A stretch of 43,412 nt of DNA, taken from NCBI GenBank assembly GCA_021771635.1, contig JAETOQ010000015.1, positions 1 to 43,412 on the forward strand, read 5' to 3'. Origin of the DNA: Oscillospiraceae bacterium (GTDB lineage: Bacteria > Bacillota > Clostridia > Oscillospirales > Oscillospiraceae). Below the pieces are notes generated by a model. It saw nothing but the letters and a program-made list of their open reading frames with translations. It was not told where the DNA came from and did not search any database. Shown in pieces: positions 1 through 8,643 of this stretch. How positions within the stretch are numbered: position 1 is the first letter of the stretch; the number at the start of each line of letters is the position of its first letter. The position numbers and the translations under genes were made by a program.

Positions 1-1839
1 ACGGACGCGGTCTCCCTTGGCAAGGGCTGGGAGGACGGTGTGGACTATCTGGCAATGGCCCGGCAGCTGGCGGCCCAGGGCGACCTGATGGGCGCCTACG
101 ACGCTTTACAGCGGCGTGGCTACAAGATGTTTGACACAGGATCCGCCGGAGGCGGGACCACCCAGGCCCAGGCCTATGCGGATATCCAGAAATCGTGGAT
201 GAATTCCTCCGGGGCCCAGCAGACATGGCAGAATGAAAAGAGTGCCAACCAGCAGCGGCTGTCCGCTCTGGGCCTTTTGGGGACCGCTGTCAACCCCAGC
301 AATGCGGGGAAGACGCTGATGAAGCGGACCGCGGACGGAAAGACCACCTACTGGGTGAGCTATGATGCCAATGGCGTCCCGGTGATCGCGTCCCCGGTGA
401 GCCAGGATGTGACCAAGATGGGGAAGTCCCCCGGCTACTCGCCGGAGGAGATCGCGGCCATGGCACAGTACTACGGCGCGGATGCCTACGATCCCAATAT
501 GTACATGTATCTGCACAACATGGCGGTGGACCGGACCGGCGTGGGCAGGAAGTACGATTCCACCGGCACGCTGCTGCTAAATGAGACAGACTTTGCGCCG
601 GCGGGCTTACAAATGGATGGAAGCGGACTGGCGGGATCCATGAACACGGCTTTGGGCGGTTCCGGCAATATCCTGAATCCGTCTTCCTATTTGAACCAGC
701 AGGCCACGATCCCGAATACCCAGGGCGGAACAGGTGTGCAGGGAAGTCGGCTGCCGCAGGCTGGGAATTGGAGTTACGGAGGCGGATACGAAGCAGACAT
801 TTCCGACGCATCCCAGTATCTTCGGGATATGTATGCACAGCAGATCGCGGCGGAGCTTGCAGCTCTGAAATCTACATATGAGCAGAATTTGGCGGACATC
901 AGTTCCCAGGATGACCTGATTTCCTCCATCTATGCCCAGCAGCGGAACCAGGCGGCAGCCCAGAACGACCTCCAGCGTATGCAGATGAATGAGTACGGCA
1001 TTATGCGCGGACTGAGCAGCGGCGCTTCCGGCCAGATAGCCCTTGCCCAGAGCGCGGCGCTTCAGGGAAACCTTGCGCAGTTTGGTACGCAGGAGGCGCA
1101 GTCCCTCTCCGACAATGCGCTGAACCGCCAGAAGCTGACCATTGCGTACAGAAATGCCGCTGACCAGGCAGCCGCAGAGGGTAACGCACAGCTGGCAAGC
1201 GCCCTGTATGACGAGTATGTCCGCCAGCAGGAGCTTGCCTTGCAGCAGCAGGCGGCGGCCCAGGAGCAGGCCAACTGGGAAGCGAAGTTCCAGTATCAGC
1301 AGCAGCAGGACAGCTTTGCAAACGCAGCATCCATGGCAGAGCTGCTGGCGGGTTTCGGTGACTTCTCCGGCTATAAGGCACTGGGGTACAGCGATGCCCA
1401 GATCGCTATGATGCAGAACGCATACAATGCGCAGCTGGCAGGTTCGACTTTTAATGCGGGAAGTGCTGGAAACGGCACGGGTGGGACGCCCAAAAAAGCA
1501 AGTGGAGGCAGCTACGACAACGGAAATCTGACCGCGGCGCAGGTAAAGCAGCTTCAGCAATTCGTTGGTGCGTCCGCTGACGGTCTGTGGGGAAAGAAAT
1601 CCTCTGAACAAGTCGGAGGGGCAACAGCGAATCAGGCATGGAAAGCATATCAGGCGGCCATGAGCGCAACGGACTACAAGACGGCATCTGCCGCTTTGAA
1701 AAGTGCCGGAACCAGTTCCGCGAATCTGCTGACGGCAACAGAGTTTGTTCGCCATAAAAACAGCGGAAATTCCGACTATGCGGCATATCGAACCTACCAG
1801 GAATATTTGCAGGATGCGGTATTTTCCGCCCTTGTGTGA
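1..1839 (+). CDS. Phage virion-associated protein, 5' end cut by window
   Basis: The frame is open from base 1, so the gene begins left of the window. The first internal start, a GTG at 40, lies inside a stretch (GKGWEDGVDYLAMARQLA) that reads as continuous protein. What is visible is about 612 residues: a helical N-terminal segment, a Gly/Ser/Asn-rich middle, then a long Gln/Ala-rich helical region (about residues 270-440) that is probably coiled coil. A C-terminal patch (LTAAQVKQLQQFVG...ADGLWGKKS) resembles a peptidoglycan-binding-like fold, but weakly. It sits 13 bp before the very large next gene, which has its own GAGAGGTG ribosome-binding site. Together they look like the last genes of the late operon, perhaps internal-virion or ejection proteins. 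The function is inferred from composition and position; no catalytic motif was seen. Confidence 0.7.
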   Translation, partial: TDAVSLGKGWEDGVDYLAMARQLAAQGDLMGAYDALQRRGYKMFDTGSAGGGTTQAQAYADIQKSWMNSSGAQQTWQNEKSANQQRLSALGLLGTAVNPSNAGKTLMKRTADGKTTYWVSYDANGVPVIASPVSQDVTKMGKSPGYSPEEIAAMAQYYGADAYDPNMYMYLHNMAVDRTGVGRKYDSTGTLLLNETDFAPAGLQMDGSGLAGSMNTALGGSGNILNPSSYLNQQATIPNTQGGTGVQGSRLPQAGNWSYGGGYEADISDASQYLRDMYAQQIAAELAALKSTYEQNLADISSQDDLISSIYAQQRNQAAAQNDLQRMQMNEYGIMRGLSSGASGQIALAQSAALQGNLAQFGTQEAQSLSDNALNRQKLTIAYRNAADQAAAEGNAQLASALYDEYVRQQELALQQQAAAQEQANWEAKFQYQQQQDSFANAASMAELLAGFGDFSGYKALGYSDAQIAMMQNAYNAQLAGSTFNAGSAGNGTGGTPKKASGGSYDNGNLTAAQVKQLQQFVGASADGLWGKKSSEQVGGATANQAWKAYQAAMSATDYKTASAALKSAGTSSANLLTATEFVRHKNSGNSDYAAYRTYQEYLQDAVFSALV

Positions 1840-1852
1840 GAGGTGAAACGGC

Positions 1853-4800
1853 GTGAACCTGTCCGAGTTCAGAAAAAACAAATACGGAGACGCCCAGAAG
1901 TCCGAGCAGACGACCTTTATCGGCGCGGTGACCGGCGCCAAAGGGGATGCGTTGAAAGAGGTCCATGAGAGCGCACAGAAGCAGGTGGAGGCCCGGAAAA
2001 AGGCCTCCGCCTCTCCCGCGTGGACGGAGCGTGTCGGAAAGACTGTCACTGGCGCTGGGAAGGGCAGCGCCGCCGGGTTTACAAACCTCGGCGGCGTTGT
2101 TGTAGAGGGCATGAACAAGGTGGGCACCTATTTGCAGTCCAGGAAGGACGCCCAGCAGGCAGTGCAGGACCGTGAGTATCTGGCGAAGTATGAGCAGGAT
2201 CTAAAGGACGCCATTGCTGCAGGTGACGCTAAGGCTGAGAAAACCGCCCGTGGCCGCATCAATGCCGCGAAGAACCGGCTGAAAACAAACGGTGATATGA
2301 CGGAATACTACAAGTCTGTTGGCGATACCACCGTCAAGAATATCTACGACACGGCGGATGACCTAGCCGAATCCTCCCAGAGGGACATTTCCAGAGCCAA
2401 GCAGGGCGCCGGGAAGGTCGGGCAGTTTGCGGTGGACGTAGGCGTGGCCGGTACGCAGATGGCGGGAGACATTGGACTGGCCCTGCTGACCGGCGGTTCC
2501 GCTCTGGCGCCCATGGCTGCACGTTCCTTCGGCTCCAGCTCCCAGGAGGCGCGGCAGTCTGGCGCGACCTATGGTCAGCAGGTGGCCTATGGCGCAGGCA
2601 GCGCAGCCCTGTCCTGGGCGACGGAAAAGATCGCCAACGTGGCAGCGCCGTTCAAATCCATGTTTGGTGAGGGCCTCGCAGAAAAGGCCGCGGGCAAGCT
2701 GATTGCAAGGTTCGGAGAGAGCGGTGCCGTTCAGGTTATGCGCCGCCTTGCCAATACAGCAGGTGGAAAGGCCGTTCTGTCCGCTATCTCCGAGGGCGGC
2801 GAGGAAATGCTAGAGGACCTGGTGCAGCCTATCCTTCAGAGGGCAACCTATGACACGGAAGCCATGGCGCATTACAAGGACACTGACTACTGGGCGAATA
2901 CTCTGTATGACGGCCTTGTCGGCGGCGCACTGGGCGGAATCGGAAGCGGCTTTGAGCAGGCAGGAAACCGTGTCAGAAAGAACGCATCCGCTCAGAATAC
3001 AACTGCCGTTCGGAATGGCACCGTGCAGGCCGCAGGAACGCAGGCGGCGCAGACAGATGGTAATTCCATGGGTGCGCAGGAAAGCGGCGTGGAGGGCGTT
3101 TCTGGCGGCATTATGGAACAGGAAGTACAGCGGCTTTTCGGACAGCAAAAAGCCGCCTCCCATGGGGAGACGGCGGGAATGCTGAAGGCGGATACATCAC
3201 TGTTCAACGAAGTCGACGATATAAAAATAGAACCCCCAACGCGGACCTCCACCGAAGTGGTACAGCCCGAAAAAACAGGAGGTTCTAGTATGGACCTGAC
3301 GCAAACAGAGGGTAGGTTGGCGGGTCCAGCACCCGTGCCATTCTCCGCTGTATCAGGTCCGGTTGAGGGTACGCGTCCCCTCGATTCTGATATTACCATA
3401 CCACAGGGCGCGGATTCTGTCAAGTTTGGCACCGACGGCCTGGGTGCGGCGGACGCGGGCTTTACCACCCGGGGCATGGAGGGCCAGGAACGGACCAGCC
3501 GCCTTGCGGATTCCATGCCGTATGACCAGTATGCGGAGGCCGCCACCGGCATGAGCCGGGAGGACTACGCGAAGCTGTTCCGCTACCAGAGCCAGACGGA
3601 GGGGAAGTCCCTCCATACGGCGGAGGAACTGCTGTATTTCCGGCAGGACGGGCAGCGGCGCTTCCTTCTGGATGTTGATCCCAACGCATTTTCCGAGCTG
3701 GTGGAAAGCCTGGACGCGGCCACGGCGTGGAACGGGCCGCAGACGGATGCCGCCCGCATGATCGAGACCGAGCTGAAGGGCCGCTCTGTGAATATGGAGA
3801 TCCCGGAGACAGAGTACATCCATTGGCTGGAGATCATGCGGGAGCATACGACCTCCACGGGCCAGGGCATCCAGGCCAACGCCAAGTGGTCCCGGAACGA
3901 CAACCCCGGCGGCATGGCGACGGAGCTGGAGGCATGGAAGAACCTGAAAGACAGCGGCCTTTCCGACGCGGAGAAGCAGAAGACCTTCAGCAAGATCGTC
4001 CAGTGGGACATGAAGATCGACGGCGTCCAGGAAGGCGATACGGCGGCGCTGAAGGACATTATCCTGTGTGTGGGCCAGGAGCGCGGCGTGCTCAATGCCC
4101 TGACCGGGAAGCAGAGCAAGCGGCTCACCGACCGTGCCTCCAAGGCGCTGGACAGCCTGACCTTTGACCAGCTGAAGGAATTTGCCTATTCCTCCACGGT
4201 GGCTATGTCCTCCGACAGCACACCGGCCAACATCGGGCAGAAAATCAAGACCATCCAGATTCTGAATATGCTTTCTTCTCCGAAAACCACAGCGAAGAAC
4301 CTGACGGGCAATACATCTTTCTACGGAATCGACGCCGTGGCGATGGACGGAGCGGCAATTCTGGATATGGCGGTGTCCAAGCTGACCGGGACACGGAGCG
4401 TGGCGTTTGAACGGGCTGCCATTGGCAGGGCCAGCCTGGGGGACGCCGCCAAGGCCATGCAGATGTCCATTGCGGAAATTACGCTGGACGTGGACATGGG
4501 CGGTGAGAAGACCCGGTACGGCACCGGCAGCAGCCGCACATTCAAGGCAAGTGGGAGGAATTTCATTGGCAAGGTGCTTTCCATGCTGGAGCGCAACCAG
4601 AGCTATTTGCTGACGGCGACGGACGAGTTCTACAAGGGCGCTGCCAGAGGCACGGAGAAGGCAACCCAAAGCCTGATTGACCAAGGCAAAATCAAGACCA
4701 CCGATAAGGAGTATGCCGCAAAGCAGGCGGACCAGCTGGCGAAGTACCGCACGTTCCAGGACGACACGAAAATCTCCGTGGCTATCCAGCAGATTCACGA

Positions 4801-6370
4801 CATCCTGAATCTGGCGGGCGTGGGAGACAGCGGAAAGACCATCAAGGGCCAGACCGTTCATGCTTTCGGCGCCGGTGACATCGTGGCGCCGTTTACCCGT
4901 GTTGCGGGCAACCTGGTATCCCGCGGGCTGGAGTACAGCCCGGTCAACGCCGTCAAGGGCTTGTTGGAGATCGTCCAGCAGGTGGCAAAGACCGCCGGAG
5001 GGCAGAATGTGGACCCGGCGGCACAGGCCAAGGGAGTCTCTGACCTGGCCCGGGGCATGACAGGGACCGCCATTGCCTATGGATTCATGTTGCTGGCGCG
5101 GTCTGGTCTGCTGCGGCAGGCGGAGGACGAGGCGGACGAGGACGTGGCGGCGCTCAATCAGAGCGAGGGCATGACCGGCACACAGCTGAATCTGACAGCC
5201 ACCCAGCGTGTGCTCAGCCGCGGCAGTGCGGAGTGGAAGGCCGGGGACACTCTGGTGGACCTCAGCTCCATCGAACCGTTGAACCTCCTGATGAATCTTG
5301 GCACAGAAATGGCGAAATCCCCGGAGAATCCCATTGTGTCCTCTTTCAAGTCCACGCTGGATTCGTTCGGTGATGCTTCTGCGGAGCTTCCTGTTTTGCA
5401 GAGCATCGGAGAGTTCGGCAAGGATGTCTTTGTTTACGGCGGCGACTGGAAGGAATCTGCCGTAGAACAGGCAGGAAAGACTTTAGTGTCCTCCGTGACG
5501 CCAAACGTCGTGAGCGCCCTTGCAAAGGGATTGGATGACCGGCCGCGGAATGTCTATACCGGGGACAGCCTTGCGGACATCATCGTGGACAGCTTAAAAA
5601 ACCGGGCGCCAGTCCTGCGGGAGACCCTGCCCGGGAGCGTCAACACCATGGGCGAGGAAAAGACCTATCAGGGCGGCAAGGTGGATAATCTGGTAAATGC
5701 CCTTATCAGCCCGGTTGGCGTCAATACCTACACCCAGAGCGACGTTTCCAAGGAAATGCAGAGCGTCCGGGAGAGCACCGGGGACGCCACCTTCTATCCC
5801 ACAAAGCGCATTCCGTCTGAGCTGGAGTACACGGACGGCGACGGAAGGAAGCACGTCGAGAGCCTTTCCTATGAGGAACGGCAGGCGTTCCAGCGTGACC
5901 GCGGCGCCTATACCATGACGACCTATGCGGACGTGACGGGCACCAGCGCCTACAAGAATGCCGGCGACGAGCAGAAGGCGGAGCTGCTGAACCTTGCAGG
6001 CGAGTATGCCTATCAGCTGGCAAAGGCAAATGTCCTCGGCGAGGACGCCGTGGATCAGTGGGTCTTGAACGCCAGAAATGCCAGAAAGGACATCGGCGTC
6101 AGCACCGGGGAATACCTGGCCCTGTACAAGAAGTACGGCAGCAGTGTTATGAGCGGAGAGGGATACGAAAAGACCAAGCAGGCGATTGCAGCCGGCCTGA
6201 GCGTGGACGAGTATGCCGCTATGCGGAAGGGACTGGATGCAGACGGAAACGGCGGCGTGAGCCAGAAGGAAGCACAGGCATATTTGGACGGACAAGGCTT
6301 TACCACAGGGCAGAAAGCAGACCTCTGGACGATCATCAATAAATCCTGGAAGAAGAACCCCTATCAGTAA
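1853..6370 (+). CDS. Giant phage protein (1505 aa), likely internal-virion/ejection type
   Basis: This GTG-start gene follows a GAGAGGTG site and is the last rightward gene before the terminator. It has a charged helical N-terminus, then Ala/Gly-rich hydrophobic stretches (about residues 190-300, including GGEEMLEDLVQP) that could insert in membranes. A low-complexity linker occupies about 380-520. A long helical C-terminal part includes LSSPKTTAKNLTGNTSFYG and a hydrophobic segment near 1070-1085, and recalls the large polyvalent-protein domains (LPD38-like) of phages. An EF-hand-like calcium loop, DADGNGGVSQKE, lies near residue 1462. An in-frame ATG at 3290 behind a perfect internal ribosome-binding site could yield a 1026-residue second product. 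A role in DNA ejection or as a large structural protein is inference. The reverse-strand open frame across 3353-4861 is a shadow. Confidence 0.8.
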   Translation: MNLSEFRKNKYGDAQKSEQTTFIGAVTGAKGDALKEVHESAQKQVEARKKASASPAWTERVGKTVTGAGKGSAAGFTNLGGVVVEGMNKVGTYLQSRKDAQQAVQDREYLAKYEQDLKDAIAAGDAKAEKTARGRINAAKNRLKTNGDMTEYYKSVGDTTVKNIYDTADDLAESSQRDISRAKQGAGKVGQFAVDVGVAGTQMAGDIGLALLTGGSALAPMAARSFGSSSQEARQSGATYGQQVAYGAGSAALSWATEKIANVAAPFKSMFGEGLAEKAAGKLIARFGESGAVQVMRRLANTAGGKAVLSAISEGGEEMLEDLVQPILQRATYDTEAMAHYKDTDYWANTLYDGLVGGALGGIGSGFEQAGNRVRKNASAQNTTAVRNGTVQAAGTQAAQTDGNSMGAQESGVEGVSGGIMEQEVQRLFGQQKAASHGETAGMLKADTSLFNEVDDIKIEPPTRTSTEVVQPEKTGGSSMDLTQTEGRLAGPAPVPFSAVSGPVEGTRPLDSDITIPQGADSVKFGTDGLGAADAGFTTRGMEGQERTSRLADSMPYDQYAEAATGMSREDYAKLFRYQSQTEGKSLHTAEELLYFRQDGQRRFLLDVDPNAFSELVESLDAATAWNGPQTDAARMIETELKGRSVNMEIPETEYIHWLEIMREHTTSTGQGIQANAKWSRNDNPGGMATELEAWKNLKDSGLSDAEKQKTFSKIVQWDMKIDGVQEGDTAALKDIILCVGQERGVLNALTGKQSKRLTDRASKALDSLTFDQLKEFAYSSTVAMSSDSTPANIGQKIKTIQILNMLSSPKTTAKNLTGNTSFYGIDAVAMDGAAILDMAVSKLTGTRSVAFERAAIGRASLGDAAKAMQMSIAEITLDVDMGGEKTRYGTGSSRTFKASGRNFIGKVLSMLERNQSYLLTATDEFYKGAARGTEKATQSLIDQGKIKTTDKEYAAKQADQLAKYRTFQDDTKISVAIQQIHDILNLAGVGDSGKTIKGQTVHAFGAGDIVAPFTRVAGNLVSRGLEYSPVNAVKGLLEIVQQVAKTAGGQNVDPAAQAKGVSDLARGMTGTAIAYGFMLLARSGLLRQAEDEADEDVAALNQSEGMTGTQLNLTATQRVLSRGSAEWKAGDTLVDLSSIEPLNLLMNLGTEMAKSPENPIVSSFKSTLDSFGDASAELPVLQSIGEFGKDVFVYGGDWKESAVEQAGKTLVSSVTPNVVSALAKGLDDRPRNVYTGDSLADIIVDSLKNRAPVLRETLPGSVNTMGEEKTYQGGKVDNLVNALISPVGVNTYTQSDVSKEMQSVRESTGDATFYPTKRIPSELEYTDGDGRKHVESLSYEERQAFQRDRGAYTMTTYADVTGTSAYKNAGDEQKAELLNLAGEYAYQLAKANVLGEDAVDQWVLNARNARKDIGVSTGEYLALYKKYGSSVMSGEGYEKTKQAIAAGLSVDEYAAMRKGLDADGNGGVSQKEAQAYLDGQGFTTGQKADLWTIINKSWKKNPYQ
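3277..3292 (+). promoter_or_regulatory. Internal ribosome-binding site and in-frame ATG
   Basis: AGGAGG at 3277-3282 is followed after 7 nt by ATG at 3290, in frame with the 1505-residue gene. The site falls in the low-complexity linker. Initiation here would make a separate 1026-residue C-terminal protein. Either it is a true internal start, as in several phage head genes, or it marks a former gene boundary in a fused ORF. Confidence 0.5.
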
Positions 6371-6376
6371 GAAACA

Positions 6377-6406
6377 GCCCTCCCGCTCATGGGAGGGCCG
6401 TTTTTT
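6377..6406 (+). terminator. Terminator between converging late and early operons
   Basis: An 8-bp stem (GCCCTCCC / GGGAGGGC) with a 6-nt loop is followed by a run of T from 6401. It starts 6 bp after the stop of the giant gene and ends just before the leftward 93-residue gene. The opposite strand also has a short T-rich tail, so it may act in both directions. Confidence 0.85.
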
Positions 6407-6408
6407 AT

Positions 6409-6690
6409 TCAGCCGCAGATGGTGGCACGCAGTTGCTGGAGCTTCGTAATCACATCACAGAGCAAATCGCCCTGCAAGGACAACTCCTCCATCATGGAAC
6501 ACGGTTCAGCACAGTTTTCAGTGCCTTTGTGGCCGTCACCAACCACAGTGCTAAGAATGCAGTTGACGGTGGACTGCGCGGACATGAGCATATCCCGATG
6601 CTTCTTCAGAATGTCGCAGGCAGAGGGCGGATTGCAGCAGGGAGTGCAGGCTGCATCATCATTGTTGGGAAAGATTCCATTTGGATTCAT
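6409..6690 (-). CDS. Small cysteine-rich phage protein
   Basis: This 93-residue protein is the last gene of the leftward early operon. The ATG is preceded by GGAGG at 7 nt. It contains eight cysteines, including CTPCCNPPSAC near the N-terminus and a more helical C-terminal half ending in LLCDVITKLQQLRATICG. The arrangement could bind a metal or form disulfides. No known family was recognised. Overlapping rightward frames in this stretch lack ribosome-binding sites and look like shadows. Confidence 0.6.
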   Translation of the reverse strand: MNPNGIFPNNDDAACTPCCNPPSACDILKKHRDMLMSAQSTVNCILSTVVGDGHKGTENCAEPCSMMEELSLQGDLLCDVITKLQQLRATICG

Positions 6691-6709
6691 GTTTTTTCCT
6701 CCATCATTT

Positions 6710-6874
6710 TTACGCCTGTTGGCGGTATTCTATGTACTTTTTGGGCGTTCCGCTTTTGGTCAGCTTCACTTTGACGATGCGGACTTCCATCCCGACAGAC
6801 ACCAGAATAGCGGACATGGTGCGCCGGTCCGTCTCGTTGGTGATCTCCATTGGAATGCGAGTCCAGTCATCCAT
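6710..6874 (-). CDS. Small phage protein, 54 aa
   Basis: The start is placed at the ATG at 6874 because GGAGG lies at 6883-6887, 8 nt upstream; a longer reading to 6928 has no comparable site. The product begins MDDWTRIPMEITNETDRRTM and is a compact alpha/beta-type sequence ending in a basic YRQQA tail. It overlaps the end of the MazG-like gene by 8 bp, as elsewhere in this operon. The function is not recognised. Confidence 0.55.
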   Translation of the reverse strand: MDDWTRIPMEITNETDRRTMSAILVSVGMEVRIVKVKLTKSGTPKKYIEYRQQA

Positions 6875-7067
6875 CTGTTTTTCCTCCGAGTTTTTCCTTG
6901 ATCCATTCGCAGTACATGAGGGCGTCAATAAGCTCCTCCTCCAGGTAGGTTAAGCGAGTCACCATGTCCGCCGGATTTTCTTCCAGGCCATGCCCGTATG
7001 TATCAATGCCCTTTTGCCGCTGCCGGGCGGCGATGACCTCAATGTTTTCCCAGTATGGATTGCTCAT
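6867..7067 (-). CDS. MazG-like / dNTP pyrophosphohydrolase-type small protein
   Basis: This 66-residue helical protein carries YGHGLEENPADMVTRL followed by the acidic helix EEELIDALMYCEWI. That pattern is typical of short phage all-alpha NTP-pyrophosphohydrolase-like proteins, in which the EExxD-type acidic residues bind Mg2+. Those enzymes clean or rebalance nucleotide pools during replication. At 66 residues it is shorter than a full MazG domain, so activity may need oligomerisation or be lost. The ATG overlaps the preceding stop (ATGA), suggesting coupled translation. Family assignment is by motif and is moderate. Confidence 0.6.
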   Translation of the reverse strand: MSNPYWENIEVIAARQRQKGIDTYGHGLEENPADMVTRLTYLEEELIDALMYCEWIKEKLGGKTDG

Positions 7068-7342
7068 TGGATATTCGCTCCGATCTCCTGTTTCAGGACA
7101 TCCCGCAGGTCTGTCACGTTGCAGTAGCCCTTTGCGATACTGTCTGATAGGTCATCAACCTCTTTCCAGACGCGTTGCAGGCCCTCCAGGTCATAGCCTT
7201 CCTTGTCCCGCAGGACGGTAAACAGGATGCTCCAGGCGAGGCGGATTGCCTCCTGCTGGCCCTTCTCCTTCGCACGGTTTACGTCCGCTTTTGTGACGGG
7301 CTGGCGGTGCGGGTTCACCCGCTTTTTCTTATGCTTTGGCAT
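7064..7342 (-). CDS. Conserved-type small phage protein, 92 aa
   Basis: The N-terminus is strongly basic (MPKHKKKRVNPHRQ). It is followed by a helical segment AKEKGQQEAIRLAWSILFTVLRDKEGYD and an acidic helix with KEVDDLSDSI. The basic start could bind nucleic acid. GGAGGG lies 5-6 nt before the ATG. The start overlaps the upstream zinc-ribbon gene by 14 bp, and the stop overlaps the next start as ATGA. Proteins of this layout are common in Clostridia phage early regions, but I cannot name a function. Confidence 0.65.
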   Translation of the reverse strand: MPKHKKKRVNPHRQPVTKADVNRAKEKGQQEAIRLAWSILFTVLRDKEGYDLEGLQRVWKEVDDLSDSIAKGYCNVTDLRDVLKQEIGANIQ

Positions 7343-7934
7343 TGGTTCCCTCCAAATCCATCTTTACTCCGCAGTTGGGGCAGAACTTAAAATCTTGCGT
7401 GTCGTTGTCGCAGTAGTTCCACTGCATACCGCAACAAGAGCAAAACATATAATCTTCATTGTCATTCCACCGCCCATGCACCACAGGGGCAACATCGGCG
7501 GCCGGCGCCGCATTGATTATTCCAATCACTAGGTTATATGCTTCCGCACCATCCATCTGCTTTAACTCCGCCGCTGGCTTCTGGCGGTAGGACAGCCACA
7601 AAAATCCGTAATCATCAACCAAATATGCAATGAGATACCTTCCAATCAACGCGAGGTATTTCCCTTTGTCCCAGTAGCAAATCCGCCAGCAAGATTTCGA
7701 TTTATCAGAAAGATCTTCGATCCACACCGGCTCCCCGTCCATCTCCCGCAGCTCTTCCAGCGTCAGTGGTTCGTTCAACTTGTTACGGTCTGTAACGGTT
7801 TCCTGCTGCCGGAGGGCGGAGATCGCCATTTCTATTGCTCCCGTATAGCTAAGCCCGTCCTCACGTTCATCCCAGTCCATAGACCATTTATAAACCGGAT
7901 ATTCAAGAATTTTGGCCGCATCTTCTCTGGTCAT
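7329..7934 (-). CDS. Phage zinc-ribbon protein (Lar-like C-terminus)
   Basis: This protein has 201 residues. The C-terminal 55 residues form a zinc ribbon: VVHGRW, then CSCCG, then FCPNCGVKM, the pattern of the many phage early proteins loosely called Lar-like. The N-terminal part begins MTREDAAKILEYP and includes GAIEMAISALRQQE and LTLEELREMDGEPVWIEDL, both recurrent in gut-phage proteins with this ribbon. AAAGGCGGTGA precedes the ATG by about 6 nt. It is probably a nucleic-acid or protein-binding accessory factor; restriction alleviation has not been shown for this subgroup. Confidence 0.7.
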   Translation of the reverse strand: MTREDAAKILEYPVYKWSMDWDEREDGLSYTGAIEMAISALRQQETVTDRNKLNEPLTLEELREMDGEPVWIEDLSDKSKSCWRICYWDKGKYLALIGRYLIAYLVDDYGFLWLSYRQKPAAELKQMDGAEAYNLVIGIINAAPAADVAPVVHGRWNDNEDYMFCSCCGMQWNYCDNDTQDFKFCPNCGVKMDLEGTNAKA

Positions 7935-7950
7935 CCCTCGTCACCGCCTT

Positions 7951-8643
7951 TCAATACATTCTGCATTGTGCTGTGTATGCCGCAAATCGCTCCTCTTGAA
8001 GGTCGTAAGTCTCCTTTACGATCTCAAAACCTGTGAAGTCAAGTCCCATGTCATAGGCGGCTATTCGTGAGCTTCCGGAGCCAAGATGCGTGTCAATGAC
8101 CTTATATCCAGGCTCTGAAAAATTGCGAAATAACCAGCGGTACAATTCAACTGGCTTTTGGCAGGTATGTATTCGCTTCTCATTCAAAGCCTTGTTTCCT
8201 TGCATTTTCGTTCCGTTACCGGGCGTTCCCTGGCACATCCCGTTCCACATGAAACGGAATATCCTGGTTGCCTTGTTGAATGACGTCCATGCAAGTTCTG
8301 CGTCCGCAAACTTTATGCCTTCAGGATGACACTTGTCCCACACGATCCAGCACTGGGAATCCCGCGCAATCTCTTTCACGAAGTAATTGCCACCGAAAAT
8401 AATCTGGTTTTTGGAGATTCTGAAAAGTTCGTCGAAGTATTCTTGCCCGGTCTTGGGCTGTGACCACATTTCCGTATTGTGCTTCGGATGTGGTCCAACG
8501 CCTCCTTTGCTCTTCCCGGTTATATATCCGCCTGCAGTTATGTCACCATATACGGGGTCAACCACGCCTAAATCAAAACACTGATCCGGCATCTGCTTCA
8601 TGGCTTTAACACAGTCTTGAAGGAATGTTACGCTACGTGCCAT
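7951..8643 (-). CDS. Phage orphan DNA methyltransferase (N6-adenine/N4-cytosine type)
   Basis: This 230-residue protein has the catalytic motif IV near its N-terminus (VVDPVYGD, residues about 28-35) and the AdoMet-binding motif I near its C-terminus (DTHLGSGSSRIAAYDMGLDF). That order is typical of beta-class amino-methyltransferases. Motif IV reads DPVY rather than the usual DPPY. No endonuclease partner is nearby, so it is likely a solitary enzyme protecting phage DNA or regulating expression. The ATG overlaps the upstream stop by one base (TGATG), behind AAAGGCGGTGA. The target sequence cannot be predicted. Confidence 0.8.
   Translation of the reverse strand: MARSVTFLQDCVKAMKQMPDQCFDLGVVDPVYGDITAGGYITGKSKGGVGPHPKHNTEMWSQPKTGQEYFDELFRISKNQIIFGGNYFVKEIARDSQCWIVWDKCHPEGIKFADAELAWTSFNKATRIFRFMWNGMCQGTPGNGTKMQGNKALNEKRIHTCQKPVELYRWLFRNFSEPGYKVIDTHLGSGSSRIAAYDMGLDFTGFEIVKETYDLQEERFAAYTAQCRMY

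Noticed and set aside
3353..4861. 502-codon leftward open frame inside the giant phage gene
   Set aside because: Its product is His/Leu/Arg-rich, without a ribosome-binding site, and mirrors the codon bias of the rightward gene, whose protein reads as coherent domains.
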